From assembly GCA_021796535.1 (NCBI GenBank), contig JAKABW010000003.1, forward strand, positions 1 through 53,028: a stretch of DNA of 53,028 nt. Direction: 5' to 3'. Each line of letters begins with the position of its first letter. The stretch's first letter is position 1. The notes under the pieces are model-generated. The model made no database searches, was not told the DNA's origin, and was given only the letters and a program-made list of their open reading frames with translations. The stretch comes from Actinomycetes bacterium (lineage in GTDB: Bacteria > Actinomycetota > Acidimicrobiia > Acidimicrobiales > Bog-793). A program made the translations under genes and the position numbers. Below, one piece after another: positions 1 through 6,362 of this stretch.

Positions 1-150
1 CGGTTTATGAAGTGTAGCTTTTGAACCAAGATAAGACACGATTGGAGGTCTTTTATTGGATCCACTTCTACAACCAAAACAACGGCACTCGGGCATGGCT
101 ATATTTCGCCGATTCAATTCGAACAAGTTGCTGCAGTAGAGGCGGCATAG
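1..150 (+). pseudogene. IS3-family transposase remnant, C-terminal end
   Basis: The stretch before the stop at 148-150 translates as GYISPIQFEQVAAVEAA, the usual C-terminus of the DDE integrase (OrfB) of IS3-family elements. Upstream, in another frame, come EVFYWIHFYN and then HSG, the expected preceding motif of the family (FYN...RRHSxLGYISP). At least two frameshifts, near 87-90 and 95-96, break the frame, so no active enzyme can be made. The 5' part lies outside the window. It marks the start of a region rich in mobile-element debris. Confidence 0.7.
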
Positions 151-199
151 TTAAGCGAGTTCCGTGTCCCATTTGGTGAGTAGGTTCAGTAGGCCCAAT

Positions 200-326
200 T
201 GGTAGGTTTAAGAATTTAAGTGAGTTATATGAAGGCATTGCACTAACTATCTACTATTACAACCATAAACGTATACATACAGCTTTAAAGATGAGTCCTG
301 CAGCTTATGCTGCCAACTTAAATTAA
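200..326 (+). pseudogene. Second transposase (rve integrase) remnant
   Basis: Bases 249-326 encode IYYYNHKRIHTALKMSPAAY and a short tail ending at TAA 324-326. This is the C-terminal signature of IS3-like integrase cores (YYNxKRIHTxLKMSPxxY). The frame can be followed back to about 200 but no start or catalytic DDE residues are present. The sequence differs from the remnant at 1-150, so this comes from a separate insertion. From 327 to 524 I see no gene. Confidence 0.65.
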
Positions 327-375
327 TAGAGATAAGTTGTCTACAATTTGGGGAGCTTGACAAATATGAGATTGA

Positions 376-401
376 AAATGTGACGCAACATCACTTTTTG
401 G
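376..401 (+). repeat. 26-bp direct repeat, copy 1
   Basis: AAATGTGACGC, four variable bases, then TCACTTTTTGG. The same arrangement recurs at 2926-2951 in the same orientation, with 23 of 26 bases identical. The two copies bracket the toxin-antitoxin pair, the amber-interrupted gene and the resolvase, about 2.55 kb apart. Possible readings are the ends of an insertion element or of a composite unit, or a shared protein-binding site. Confidence 0.5.
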
Positions 402-524
402 CCACGTAGTTATCGCGAGAGTCCTTATGGAAGGCGATCATTACGTTTGAATAAGATTGCGCTTGACTATTCACCGAGCCTCAGACAACTACCGACTTTG
501 ATTTTTCTTGCTAATTAGTATTAG

Positions 525-550
525 AAGTGTACGTCAATTGGTGTACACTT
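525..550 (+). promoter_or_regulatory. Toxin-antitoxin promoter and palindromic operator
   Basis: A 26-bp imperfect palindrome has outer arms AAGTGTAC and GTACACTT around a CAATTG centre. It covers a -10-like TACACT at 544-549 that lies seven bases before the antitoxin ATG at 557. That spacing predicts a leaderless transcript. DUF1778/GNAT pairs are known to repress their own promoter by binding palindromes of this kind. The -35 region is weak. Confidence 0.55.
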
Positions 551-556
551 GTTTCT

Positions 557-835
557 ATGGTTATAAAGACAGAGCGGCTCAACATCCGCCTAACTCAAGC
601 GCAAGACACAGTGCTTCGTCGTGCAGCAGAAGCTCGTGGCGAATCCGCAAGCGAATACGTGCTCCGAAGTGCTGTGGCAGCTGCGGAAATGGACCTAGCT
701 GATAGAAGAGTTTTTGTGGTAGACGACCAAGCATGGAACGAACTTCAAGAGCTGCTTTCGTCACCATTGTCGCTCCCAGCGCCAATGGCAAGACTACTGA
801 CTGATCCTGCGGTGTTGGATAGTCCGCGCTCTTGA
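557..835 (+). CDS. DUF1778-family antitoxin (TacA/AtaR-like)
   Basis: This 92-residue protein begins VIKTERLNIRLTQ and continues RAAEARGESASEYVLRSA, typical of the ribbon-helix-helix N-terminus of DUF1778 antitoxins. The C-terminal part (about 50-92) would be the toxin-neutralising tail. The ATG at 557 is preferred to a GTG at 527 because the RHH motif starts right after it and the GTG lies inside the operator. The stop overlaps the toxin start by four bases (TTGA), the normal arrangement for this pair. The protein should bind DNA as a dimer and, with the toxin, the palindrome at 525-550. It lies inside the mobile region, as such modules often do. Confidence 0.8.
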   Translation: MVIKTERLNIRLTQAQDTVLRRAAEARGESASEYVLRSAVAAAEMDLADRRVFVVDDQAWNELQELLSSPLSLPAPMARLLTDPAVLDSPRS

Positions 836-1308
836 CCTATCTCGGACCGGAACTACTTACAAGCGATCATACTCTCACGGGATTTGACTGCGGGAAGCCT
901 GCTCTTAATGACTGGTTGTCCAGGAGAGCCGTTGCTAATCAATCTTCTGGTGCGAGTCGCACCTGGGTATTGAGGACAACCGATTCGTCACCCGTCGTTG
1001 CATTTTATGCTTCTGCCACCGCCTCGGTCCTGAGGAACGCGGCCCCCAAGACGTTAAGCCGTAAACAGCCGAATGAGATCCCTGCCATCCTTCTATGTCG
1101 AATGGCGGTTGACCAGAAGCATCAGGGACAAGGGCTTGGCGCCGCCCTACTGAAACACTTTATGTTGAAAGTTTTTGAGGTTTCGGAACTAGTTGGTGTT
1201 CATCTGGTGCTTGTACACGCAAAAAATGTCGAAGCCAGAGCATTTTACGAGCACTATGGCTTTATCGAGTCATCAATTGATCCATATACCATGATGATGC
1301 GGGTGTGA
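832..1308 (+). CDS. GNAT-family toxin (TacT/AtaT-like acetyltransferase)
   Basis: This is a 158-residue GNAT fold protein. It opens with the family phrase FDCGKPALNDWLSRRA and carries the acetyl-CoA pyrophosphate loop QKHQGQGLGAAL at about residues 96-107. It ends in ARAFYEHYGF, which holds the conserved Tyr used as general acid. TacT and AtaT toxins acetylate the aminoacyl group of charged tRNAs and stop translation. The tRNA species attacked here cannot be read from sequence. The TTG start overlaps the antitoxin stop, so the pair is translationally coupled. No damage is visible, so the toxin may be active. Confidence 0.85.
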   Translation: MTYLGPELLTSDHTLTGFDCGKPALNDWLSRRAVANQSSGASRTWVLRTTDSSPVVAFYASATASVLRNAAPKTLSRKQPNEIPAILLCRMAVDQKHQGQGLGAALLKHFMLKVFEVSELVGVHLVLVHAKNVEARAFYEHYGFIESSIDPYTMMMRV

Positions 1309-1412
1309 TGCTAAGTACCGTCACATGCTAGGTGTTTTTACCGTTTTCCATCTCCTTCTGAAAATCCAGGACTTCGGAGAAAGATCCAGCGTCACTTACC
1401 GACGGCTCCGTA

Positions 1413-2036
1413 TTGCCTGCATACATGTTAAGCAGCAAATGCCGAATGGCTTATTGGAAGGAGAAACAACTGGAGATCGGTTACCAGTTCTGTGGAACTA
1501 CGGTGGGACACTGTGACGATTATTGCCACTGCCAGACTACGCACCCGGGGCTTGATAGCTACAACCCTTTTACCCTCATAAACGGTTATAAACCGTCAAC
1601 GGTAGATCAAATCACAGTAGGTGATAACAGTTCAATCCGTGATGATAAGTTTGAATTCGTCTTCAGCCCTGGTGTGGAGTTCGCTGTAAGCATTGAAAGA
1701 GACCTTGATCAGGGTAAAGTGGTGATCAGACTTCGCAAAACCCATGAGAAAGTCGAAGGTGCACTTTGTCCGGTGCACAATGTCGAGCTTTGGGAATCGC
1801 CGGAGAAATATTACTGTCAGGCCACATCAGACGATGGAACCCCATGTCCGGTGGAAATCTCACGGATATACGGCAGCCACCGGGCCAGCAGAACGGAGCT
1901 TGTTGAGCTTGTCGACGGCATACCACTGTTGTAGGAACTCAACAGAAAGAATAGCTCTGGCAGTTGCACGGTGCGTGGGTACTGGGACTGGGATAACGAC
2001 CAGTTAGTGATCGAGCCACTGGAGAGTTTGGCGTAG
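1413..2036 (+). pseudogene. Hypothetical protein gene with in-frame amber codon
   Basis: An open frame runs to TAG at 1932-1934 and continues in the same frame for 33 more codons to a second TAG at 2034-2036. The downstream part, ending TVRGYWDWDNDQLVIEPLE, looks like real protein. A single TTG-to-TAG change would explain the break. The C-terminal half has a possible zinc ribbon, CPVHNVELWES then CQATSDDGTPCPVEIS (C-x2-H, C-x8-C). This faintly recalls the C-terminal ribbon of plasmid topoisomerases, which is a weak resemblance. The start is uncertain: several upstream codons are possible and the N-terminal 30 residues are unconvincing. Read through, it would be about 207 residues. Confidence 0.4.
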
Positions 2037-2072
2037 TACACCAGATACATACACATCTCTGCTACGACCCGG

Positions 2073-2192
2073 TGTCAACTTAGGGTATGCCACAATCTGA
2101 CGTCTGAGATGCACATGAATTCATGTCAGGATAGGGTCGATTTGCCCATTTTCGTACACCGTAACAAAAGGGTCTTAGACCCTAATGCGACA
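2073..2192 (+). promoter_or_regulatory. Serine-resolvase res site with three subsites
   Basis: Three copies of TGTCNNNWTAGGGT lie just before the resolvase: 2073-2086 and 2124-2137 on the plus strand, and 2179-2192 on the minus strand. Each can be paired with a poorer inverted half, giving dyads of about 30 bp (2073-2102), 35 bp (2124-2158) and 33 bp (2160-2192). Tn3-family res regions have three dyads with TGTC-starting half sites, and subsites I and II of about 28 and 34 bp. The third dyad has the symmetric core AGGGTCTTAGACCCT. Confidence 0.6.
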
Positions 2193-2215
2193 CTTTGGAG
2201 ATTGGAGAGATTCAA

Positions 2216-2794
2216 GTGAACGGTCAACGTGTTGGCTATGTCCGCGTGAGTAGTGTGGACCAAAATCCCGAGCGACAACTGAACCAGGTGGACTTGGACA
2301 GGATCTTTACAGACAAAGCTTCGGGCAAAGATACTTCCCGTCCACAACTTTCAGATTTGCTCGCCTTTGTACGTGCAGGTGACACAGTGGTAGTCGATTC
2401 AATGGACCGTCTGGCGAGAAACCTCAACGATCTGAGAAAGCTGGTACAACTGCTGACTAAACGCGGTGTCTGTGTCGAGTTCCTGAAGGAGTCCTTGATT
2501 GACCTTCACCGGTGACAATTCACCAATGTCGCAACTCCTGCTTTCTTTAATGGGAGCCTTTGCCGAATTTAAACGGACACTGATTCGCGAGCGCCAAAAG
2601 GAAGGCATCGCTCTGGCAAAAAGTCGAGGGGTCTATAGAGGACGGATCAAGACCCTGTGTAACGACCAGATAATAAACCTGAGACAAAAAGCAGAGGCTG
2701 GAGAACCAAAGGCGATGCTGGCAAGAGAGTTTGGCATCAGTCGCGACACATTATACGGTACCTCAAGCCCAGGCAATTGGATCAGAGCGTGTGA
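2216..2794 (+). pseudogene. Serine recombinase (Tn3-type resolvase), frameshifted
   Basis: The first part has YVRVSSVDQN with the nucleophilic Ser and VDSMDRLARNLNDL, the resolvase catalytic core. It then stops at 2513-2515. The expected continuation TFTGDNSPMSQLLLSLMGAF follows in another frame. The break fits a 4-bp tandem duplication of TTGA near 2494-2501. A second shift near 2757, just after ISRDTLY in the C-terminal helix-turn-helix, restores YLKPRQLDQSV before TGA 2792-2794. The GTG at 2216 has GGAGAG six bases upstream. Such enzymes resolve cointegrates at a res site, and one is present just upstream at 2073-2192. As it stands the gene cannot give a full product. Confidence 0.85.
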
Positions 2795-2925
2795 GTCTGG
2801 CTCTGGATTGTAAACCGTGATTACTGTCGAATCGACGGTAGATAATCACATTTGACCATGCAGATGTAGTTTTATAAAGCAGATAGACAGTGTCCGTGCG
2901 GTATTACGGAGGTTCGAGCGGTCAC

Positions 2926-2951
2926 AAATGTGACGCTGCGTCACTTTTTGG
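2926..2951 (+). repeat. 26-bp direct repeat, copy 2
   Basis: Partner of the repeat at 376-401. This copy contains the perfect odd palindrome GTGACGCTGCGTCAC (2929-2943). In copy 1 the right arm of that palindrome is altered. No gene is visible between the resolvase remnant (2794) and the FRG gene end (3042). Confidence 0.5.
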
Positions 2952-3041
2952 TGGATTTTGGGAAGCAAAGACCCTGGTAGATATGCACCATTATGTTTGG
3001 GTCAAAAAGGTTCGTATCCACAGCTGATTACAGTAGTACTC

Positions 3042-4010
3042 CTAGGCTCCTTCGTTTTCCTCGGTCTCTCTAGGACTATTGCGTTGGAATTCAGATTGCA
3101 TCCGGTGGAGTTCGCGTATCGCAGCTTCTGGTTGTGCAATCAAATTGTTGTTACCAAGTTGATTACCGAGTTCCCTACCAAGGGTGTCGAGGTCGCGATA
3201 AAGACTAAAGCGAGTTATGCCTTGATCTTCGCACCGTTGCCGCAGTTCGGGTTTCCATTCGGCGCAGATCCGGATCTTGGTCGAGAGACGTTCTGCGAGA
3301 TAATTTGATGAACATTCGGTGATCCGTGGCATAAGTGTCATGATGCTCTGCTGTGCAACTACTCGTGGAGCCGGATGTCTTGGGCTAATTTCGAGTGGAA
3401 CAAGCGCATTATCAGACTTAATCAAGCGCTCTGCCCAGTGATTTTGCTGTACTCGATCGTTTCGAAATTCTGACCAGGACACGTGGCGAGTTTCCTCTTC
3501 CAGTATCCATTGTGCGTGGGCGAGCCAGATGTTGTGAACGTTGAGAACAGTGATAGATGCATCAACTTTCTCTACAACATCCGGATCGTTTATTGCGAAC
3601 CATAGTGCGACAAATGGGGACCGGCTCCAGTCGAGTAGTCGTGTTGGTACCCCGTGGTGTTGCATCAGTTCCCACCACCCGAGACGATCTTGGTATGGTG
3701 GAAGGTTGGCAATGCTGAGTCCTTCTGCCTGAAGGATGAATTCCCTAAGAAGCAGCTGTTCTACCATCAGAGCGTGATCGTCGCGTTTAGGGCAGACAGC
3801 TTTACAAGTGAAAAGGTCTTGACCAATCGGTCCGCCGTTCTTAGCTTGTTGAATCAGTGCTCGTGACAAAGTTGAAGAGATCGGCCAGTCAAAGTTCGCC
3901 TGGCCTCTGTAAATCCAGTCGTTGCTGTCGCGTTCAAACAGTTCCCTTAGGAGCTCGCTCGATGAATCAAAGGTGCACTGTTTACCTCTCGGCCAGGAGA
4001 GTTCAGTCAT
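3042..4010 (-). CDS. FRG-domain protein
   Basis: This is a 322-residue protein with the FRG signature, named for a conserved Phe-Arg-Gly stretch. WIYRGQANFDWPISSTLSR sits near residues 27-45, and WWELMQHHGVPTRLLDWSRS, the most conserved part of the family, is near 110-130. ALWFAINDP follows. FRG proteins are common in phage- and island-borne cargo and some are suspected toxins or defence factors, but their reaction is not established here. The ATG at 4010 is chosen because AGGGAG sits seven to eight bases upstream. An in-frame GTG at 4136 would add 42 residues that lack family resemblance. The gene lies alone between the resolvase remnant and the tRNA-Gly scar, so it is probably cargo of the integrated element. 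Confidence 0.75.
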   Translation of the reverse strand: MTELSWPRGKQCTFDSSSELLRELFERDSNDWIYRGQANFDWPISSTLSRALIQQAKNGGPIGQDLFTCKAVCPKRDDHALMVEQLLLREFILQAEGLSIANLPPYQDRLGWWELMQHHGVPTRLLDWSRSPFVALWFAINDPDVVEKVDASITVLNVHNIWLAHAQWILEEETRHVSWSEFRNDRVQQNHWAERLIKSDNALVPLEISPRHPAPRVVAQQSIMTLMPRITECSSNYLAERLSTKIRICAEWKPELRQRCEDQGITRFSLYRDLDTLGRELGNQLGNNNLIAQPEAAIRELHRMQSEFQRNSPRETEENEGA

Positions 4011-4308
4011 CGAAGTGCTCCCTGAAAATTGTTGAAAGTCGTCACGATTCCCCCTGGAAAACGTTTGCTGTTCAAAGAATACCTTATTAGCTCTGCTAGG
4101 ATTATTGGATCTTCTCTTTTTCGCAACCACCGGCACCGCGTCATCTTGGATTTGGATTTGTGCGATCTGACCCTCACTTGTTGTTCCTGCTCCAGTTAAA
4201 AACCTTGGGATCTGGGGTGAGGAAAGCCCTCCGTACTATCTACTTTTGGCCTCACCAGGATTCTCTTGAAAACATGCTGTTTAGAAGTATCCATAAATTA
4301 CGCTTTCA
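4011..4308. other. Gene-free stretch inside the island edge
   Basis: I see no credible gene here. A 7-bp inverted repeat, GGTGAGG at 4216-4222 and CCTCACC at 4250-4256, lies about 50 bases before the tRNA fragment. It could be a recombinase arm site or chance. Confidence 0.3.
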
Positions 4309-4355
4309 TCAGCTTTCCAAGCTGAGAACGCGAGTTCGATTCTCGTCACCCGCTC
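4309..4355 (+). other. tRNA-Gly(UCC) 3' fragment, probable att site
   Basis: The 47 bases fold as the 3' part of a tRNA-Gly. Anticodon stem TCAGC/GCTGA encloses the loop TTTCCAA (anticodon TCC), then come a short variable region, the T arm CGAG-TTCGATT-CTCG and the acceptor 3' strand CACCCGCTC. The D arm and 5' acceptor strand are missing; the sequence before 4309 does not resemble them. Integrases that use tRNA genes leave one intact tRNA and one 3' copy at the far end of the element. With the tRNA reading rightwards, the element lies to the left, which matches the mobile debris at 1-4010. The intact gene should be left of the window. Confidence 0.7.
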
Positions 4356-4697
4356 TCGACATCTCAACTGTCAAACGGCTGTTTTCAATGACCGCTAAAT
4401 TCTATTTCAACCATATAAAACAACCTTCCGACAACAGTCCTATATTCTTACCACTCTCCCGACAGGTAGCCCAAATTGGGGGTTTACGGCAGAGAGACCG
4501 AATGCGAATCCCTTGGCAAGGGAAGCAGATCTAGAGGCACAGAATTGAGAGTGGAATGTGTTCTGTAAGCCAAACCCCGGCACATGAGGTATCAACAAAA
4601 TACCGGACTCTCCAAAATCCTTTATCGCGACTTCAAAAAATATTGCAATTTGCTATCACGAACTGATATTCCCCAATTTACGCTATAAAATTCCTGT
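4356..4697. other. Gene-free stretch between att scar and cluster
   Basis: No gene is supported. A plus-strand frame across 4160-4534 overlaps the tRNA fragment and has no recognisable content. The SRPBCC gene and the whole minus-strand cluster end into this space. The only hairpin I see is a weak GGTAT/ATACC pair near 4589-4604, without a clear T-run. Confidence 0.3.
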
Positions 4698-5195
4698 TTA
4701 GTCCCTAATTCCTCCAGCTGCTTTGCCCAGAAACTCCAACCCTGATGATACGGATTCTTCCAGTCTTTTTTCCATCTGCTTTTTTAGAAGTTTGGGCAAA
4801 ATGCCGCTCCAGCGCACCGTTGATTTTACCAGTGTTGTATGGTTGGCTTCCTGCAATTCATATGTATGAATGGCTTTGATGCCGATGGCTGTTCCCGACC
4901 AACTGAGTTCTTGACACGGAACCACGGATTGCAAAACAGATTTAATTTTTACGTGATCTACTTTCCATTTGATTACAGTTCCGGGACCGCAGTCTCCGTA
5001 AGTCTTTATCTTGGTTACCTTTGAATTCCAATCCGGCCATCTCTCGAAATTGATAAGCAATTCCCAGATAGTATCCGCCGGGGATACTATCTGTATTTGT
5101 CGACTTACGGTAATGACGGTATTTGTTCCGACTTCAATTTGTTCGCTTGAAAGTTCTGTTATTGCATCTAAATAAGAATGATCGGACCCACTCAT
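4698..5195 (-). CDS. SRPBCC-family (polyketide cyclase/dehydrase-like) protein
   Basis: This is a 165-residue protein. After about 25 N-terminal residues it shows the SRPBCC opening (SRQIQIVSPADTIWELLINF) and ERWPDWNSKV, the classic W-PxW-x start of START-like folds. Later comes GTVIKWKVDHVKIKSVL, and the long C-terminal helix is at 135-160. The fold makes a hydrophobic cavity and serves as cyclase, lipid carrier or stress protein. In this cluster it could bind or fold the acyl-tetronate, which is inference. The ATG at 5195 overlaps the stop of the DUF4260 gene as ATGA. The open frame extends further upstream but only through that neighbour. This is the last gene of the operon. Confidence 0.65.
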   Translation of the reverse strand: MSGSDHSYLDAITELSSEQIEVGTNTVITVSRQIQIVSPADTIWELLINFERWPDWNSKVTKIKTYGDCGPGTVIKWKVDHVKIKSVLQSVVPCQELSWSGTAIGIKAIHTYELQEANHTTLVKSTVRWSGILPKLLKKQMEKRLEESVSSGLEFLGKAAGGIRD

Positions 5196-5536
5196 GCCAC
5201 AAGTGCCCCTTCGCTGTTGCGTTTGCCAAACCCAAAAATCCAATCCAAGCCTATATGCGACAGCCATCCGAGTGACAGTCCCATTGCAATCTTTGAATTT
5301 CCCAGAGAGGCCAGTATGATGACCAGAGGGAGAAACGGAGAATGCACGGCATTATAAAGAGGGACGGCTTTTTTTCGAATCACGCCGTTCTCCAAGTTAT
5401 GGCTGTACCCTGCGATAAACGAAAGGTCGGGAGCTACGATACCCAACCAATAAGGCCAGCTTTTTTCATCTTTCAACGCAATCGAAATTCCCAGCGGAAC
5501 CAGCAACAAAACTGCTCCCAAAGAACGCTTCCTCAT
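5192..5536 (-). CDS. DUF4260-family membrane protein
   Basis: This 114-residue protein has about three hydrophobic segments. It carries the DUF4260 pattern: LGIVAPDLSFIAGY near 31-44, PLYNAVHSPFLPL near 59-71, and LGWLSHIGLDWIFGFG near 88-103. The Asp and His residues in these motifs are the conserved ones. The biochemical role of the family is not known. The start has a strong Shine-Dalgarno (AAGGAGA, about 10 bases upstream), unlike most genes of this operon, which rely on overlap. It is therefore translated independently. A hairpin lies between it and the upstream thioesterase gene. Its presence in a tetronate cluster may be incidental. Confidence 0.65.
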   Translation of the reverse strand: MRKRSLGAVLLLVPLGISIALKDEKSWPYWLGIVAPDLSFIAGYSHNLENGVIRKKAVPLYNAVHSPFLPLVIILASLGNSKIAMGLSLGWLSHIGLDWIFGFGKRNSEGALVA

Positions 5537-5601
5537 AACCGATGATCTCCTTTTTATTCTAAAAGTTGCATAGCTTAAAAACTGTTTACTCTAAATACTC
5601 C

Positions 5602-5625
5602 AATAACTGCACATATGCAGTTATT
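5602..5625 (-). terminator. Perfect 10-bp hairpin after the thioesterase gene
   Basis: AATAACTGCA and TGCAGTTATT enclose a four-base loop and overlap the thioesterase stop codon. No T-run follows, so this is more likely a pause, attenuator or mRNA-stabilising hairpin than a full terminator. It separates the core operon from the last two genes. Confidence 0.35.
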
Positions 5626-6361
5626 AATTCGCCAACGCATTTTTTTTACTCACAGTAAGCAATTTTTTGATTGACTGTATGATAATTGACGGTTCATGCA
5701 GAACATCAAAATGCCCGCCCATGTATTTGCTCAACATAAACGACGAATCTGTGGCTCTGGACCAGCCGGCCATAACGTCGGGGGGCGAGTGCTTATCCTG
5801 AAAACCCGCTACTGCGTGTATGGGAAAGTGCAAAGGACTTATCGCCCTGACAGCGCTCTGACAGACCCTGATATCATTACGAAACCTTTCTACTAAAATA
5901 TCAAACAATGCTTTTTCTTGCATCAACCGCTCGGGAATGGGGGCAAAGCTGCGCATAAAATCCACCAAACTTGAGGCGTCGTCATCGTCAAGGTTTACGT
6001 CAAACGATGATTTCGAATACGGGTCATCGGGAGGTGAAACGGCACTTACCACCAAGCCAAGAGGTGGGAAGCCTTGATCGCAGATGAGTTCGGCTACCCT
6101 ATGAGCCACCAAACCGCCCATCGAATGGCCGTATAATATGTATCGTTTGGAGAATCCATATTTACTTTGCATAATGACCAAAGCATCTTGAGCGGCTTCA
6201 TCTATATGTTTTGGAGCCGGCTCGCCGATGCGCGACTCGCGGCCGGGCTGTTGCATCAAAACCACTTCTGCCATCTGCAAAAGATGCCGACCCAACAGAG
6301 CAAGTGAACTTGAGGCGCCTCCCGCATGATGAAAACAAAAAATTGTTAAATCTTTTTCCAT
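5624..6361 (-). CDS. Type II thioesterase
   Basis: This 245-residue alpha/beta hydrolase is of the PKS/NRPS editing type. It has an N-terminal FCFHHAGGASSS (oxyanion region), QQPGRESR near 37-44, the nucleophile elbow GHSMGG with Ser80, and the catalytic His in GGHFDVLHEP (about 217). The length is normal for RifR/GrsT-like enzymes. These remove wrong or stalled acyl groups from carrier proteins. The cluster has three carrier domains (two free ACPs and one in the PKS) that it could serve. It starts two bases after the hydrolase stop. It could also help release product, but tetronate formation normally releases the chain by itself. Confidence 0.9.
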   Translation of the reverse strand: MEKDLTIFCFHHAGGASSSLALLGRHLLQMAEVVLMQQPGRESRIGEPAPKHIDEAAQDALVIMQSKYGFSKRYILYGHSMGGLVAHRVAELICDQGFPPLGLVVSAVSPPDDPYSKSSFDVNLDDDDASSLVDFMRSFAPIPERLMQEKALFDILVERFRNDIRVCQSAVRAISPLHFPIHAVAGFQDKHSPPDVMAGWSRATDSSFMLSKYMGGHFDVLHEPSIIIQSIKKLLTVSKKNALAN

Positions 6362-6362
6362 G

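Noticed and set aside
1325-1516. 63-codon frame before the amber-interrupted gene
   Set aside because: It overlaps the start of a longer frame, has no family likeness and no ribosome site that I can defend.
4160-4534. Plus-strand frame of 124 codons
   Set aside because: It runs through the tRNA-Gly fragment and shows no protein-like features.
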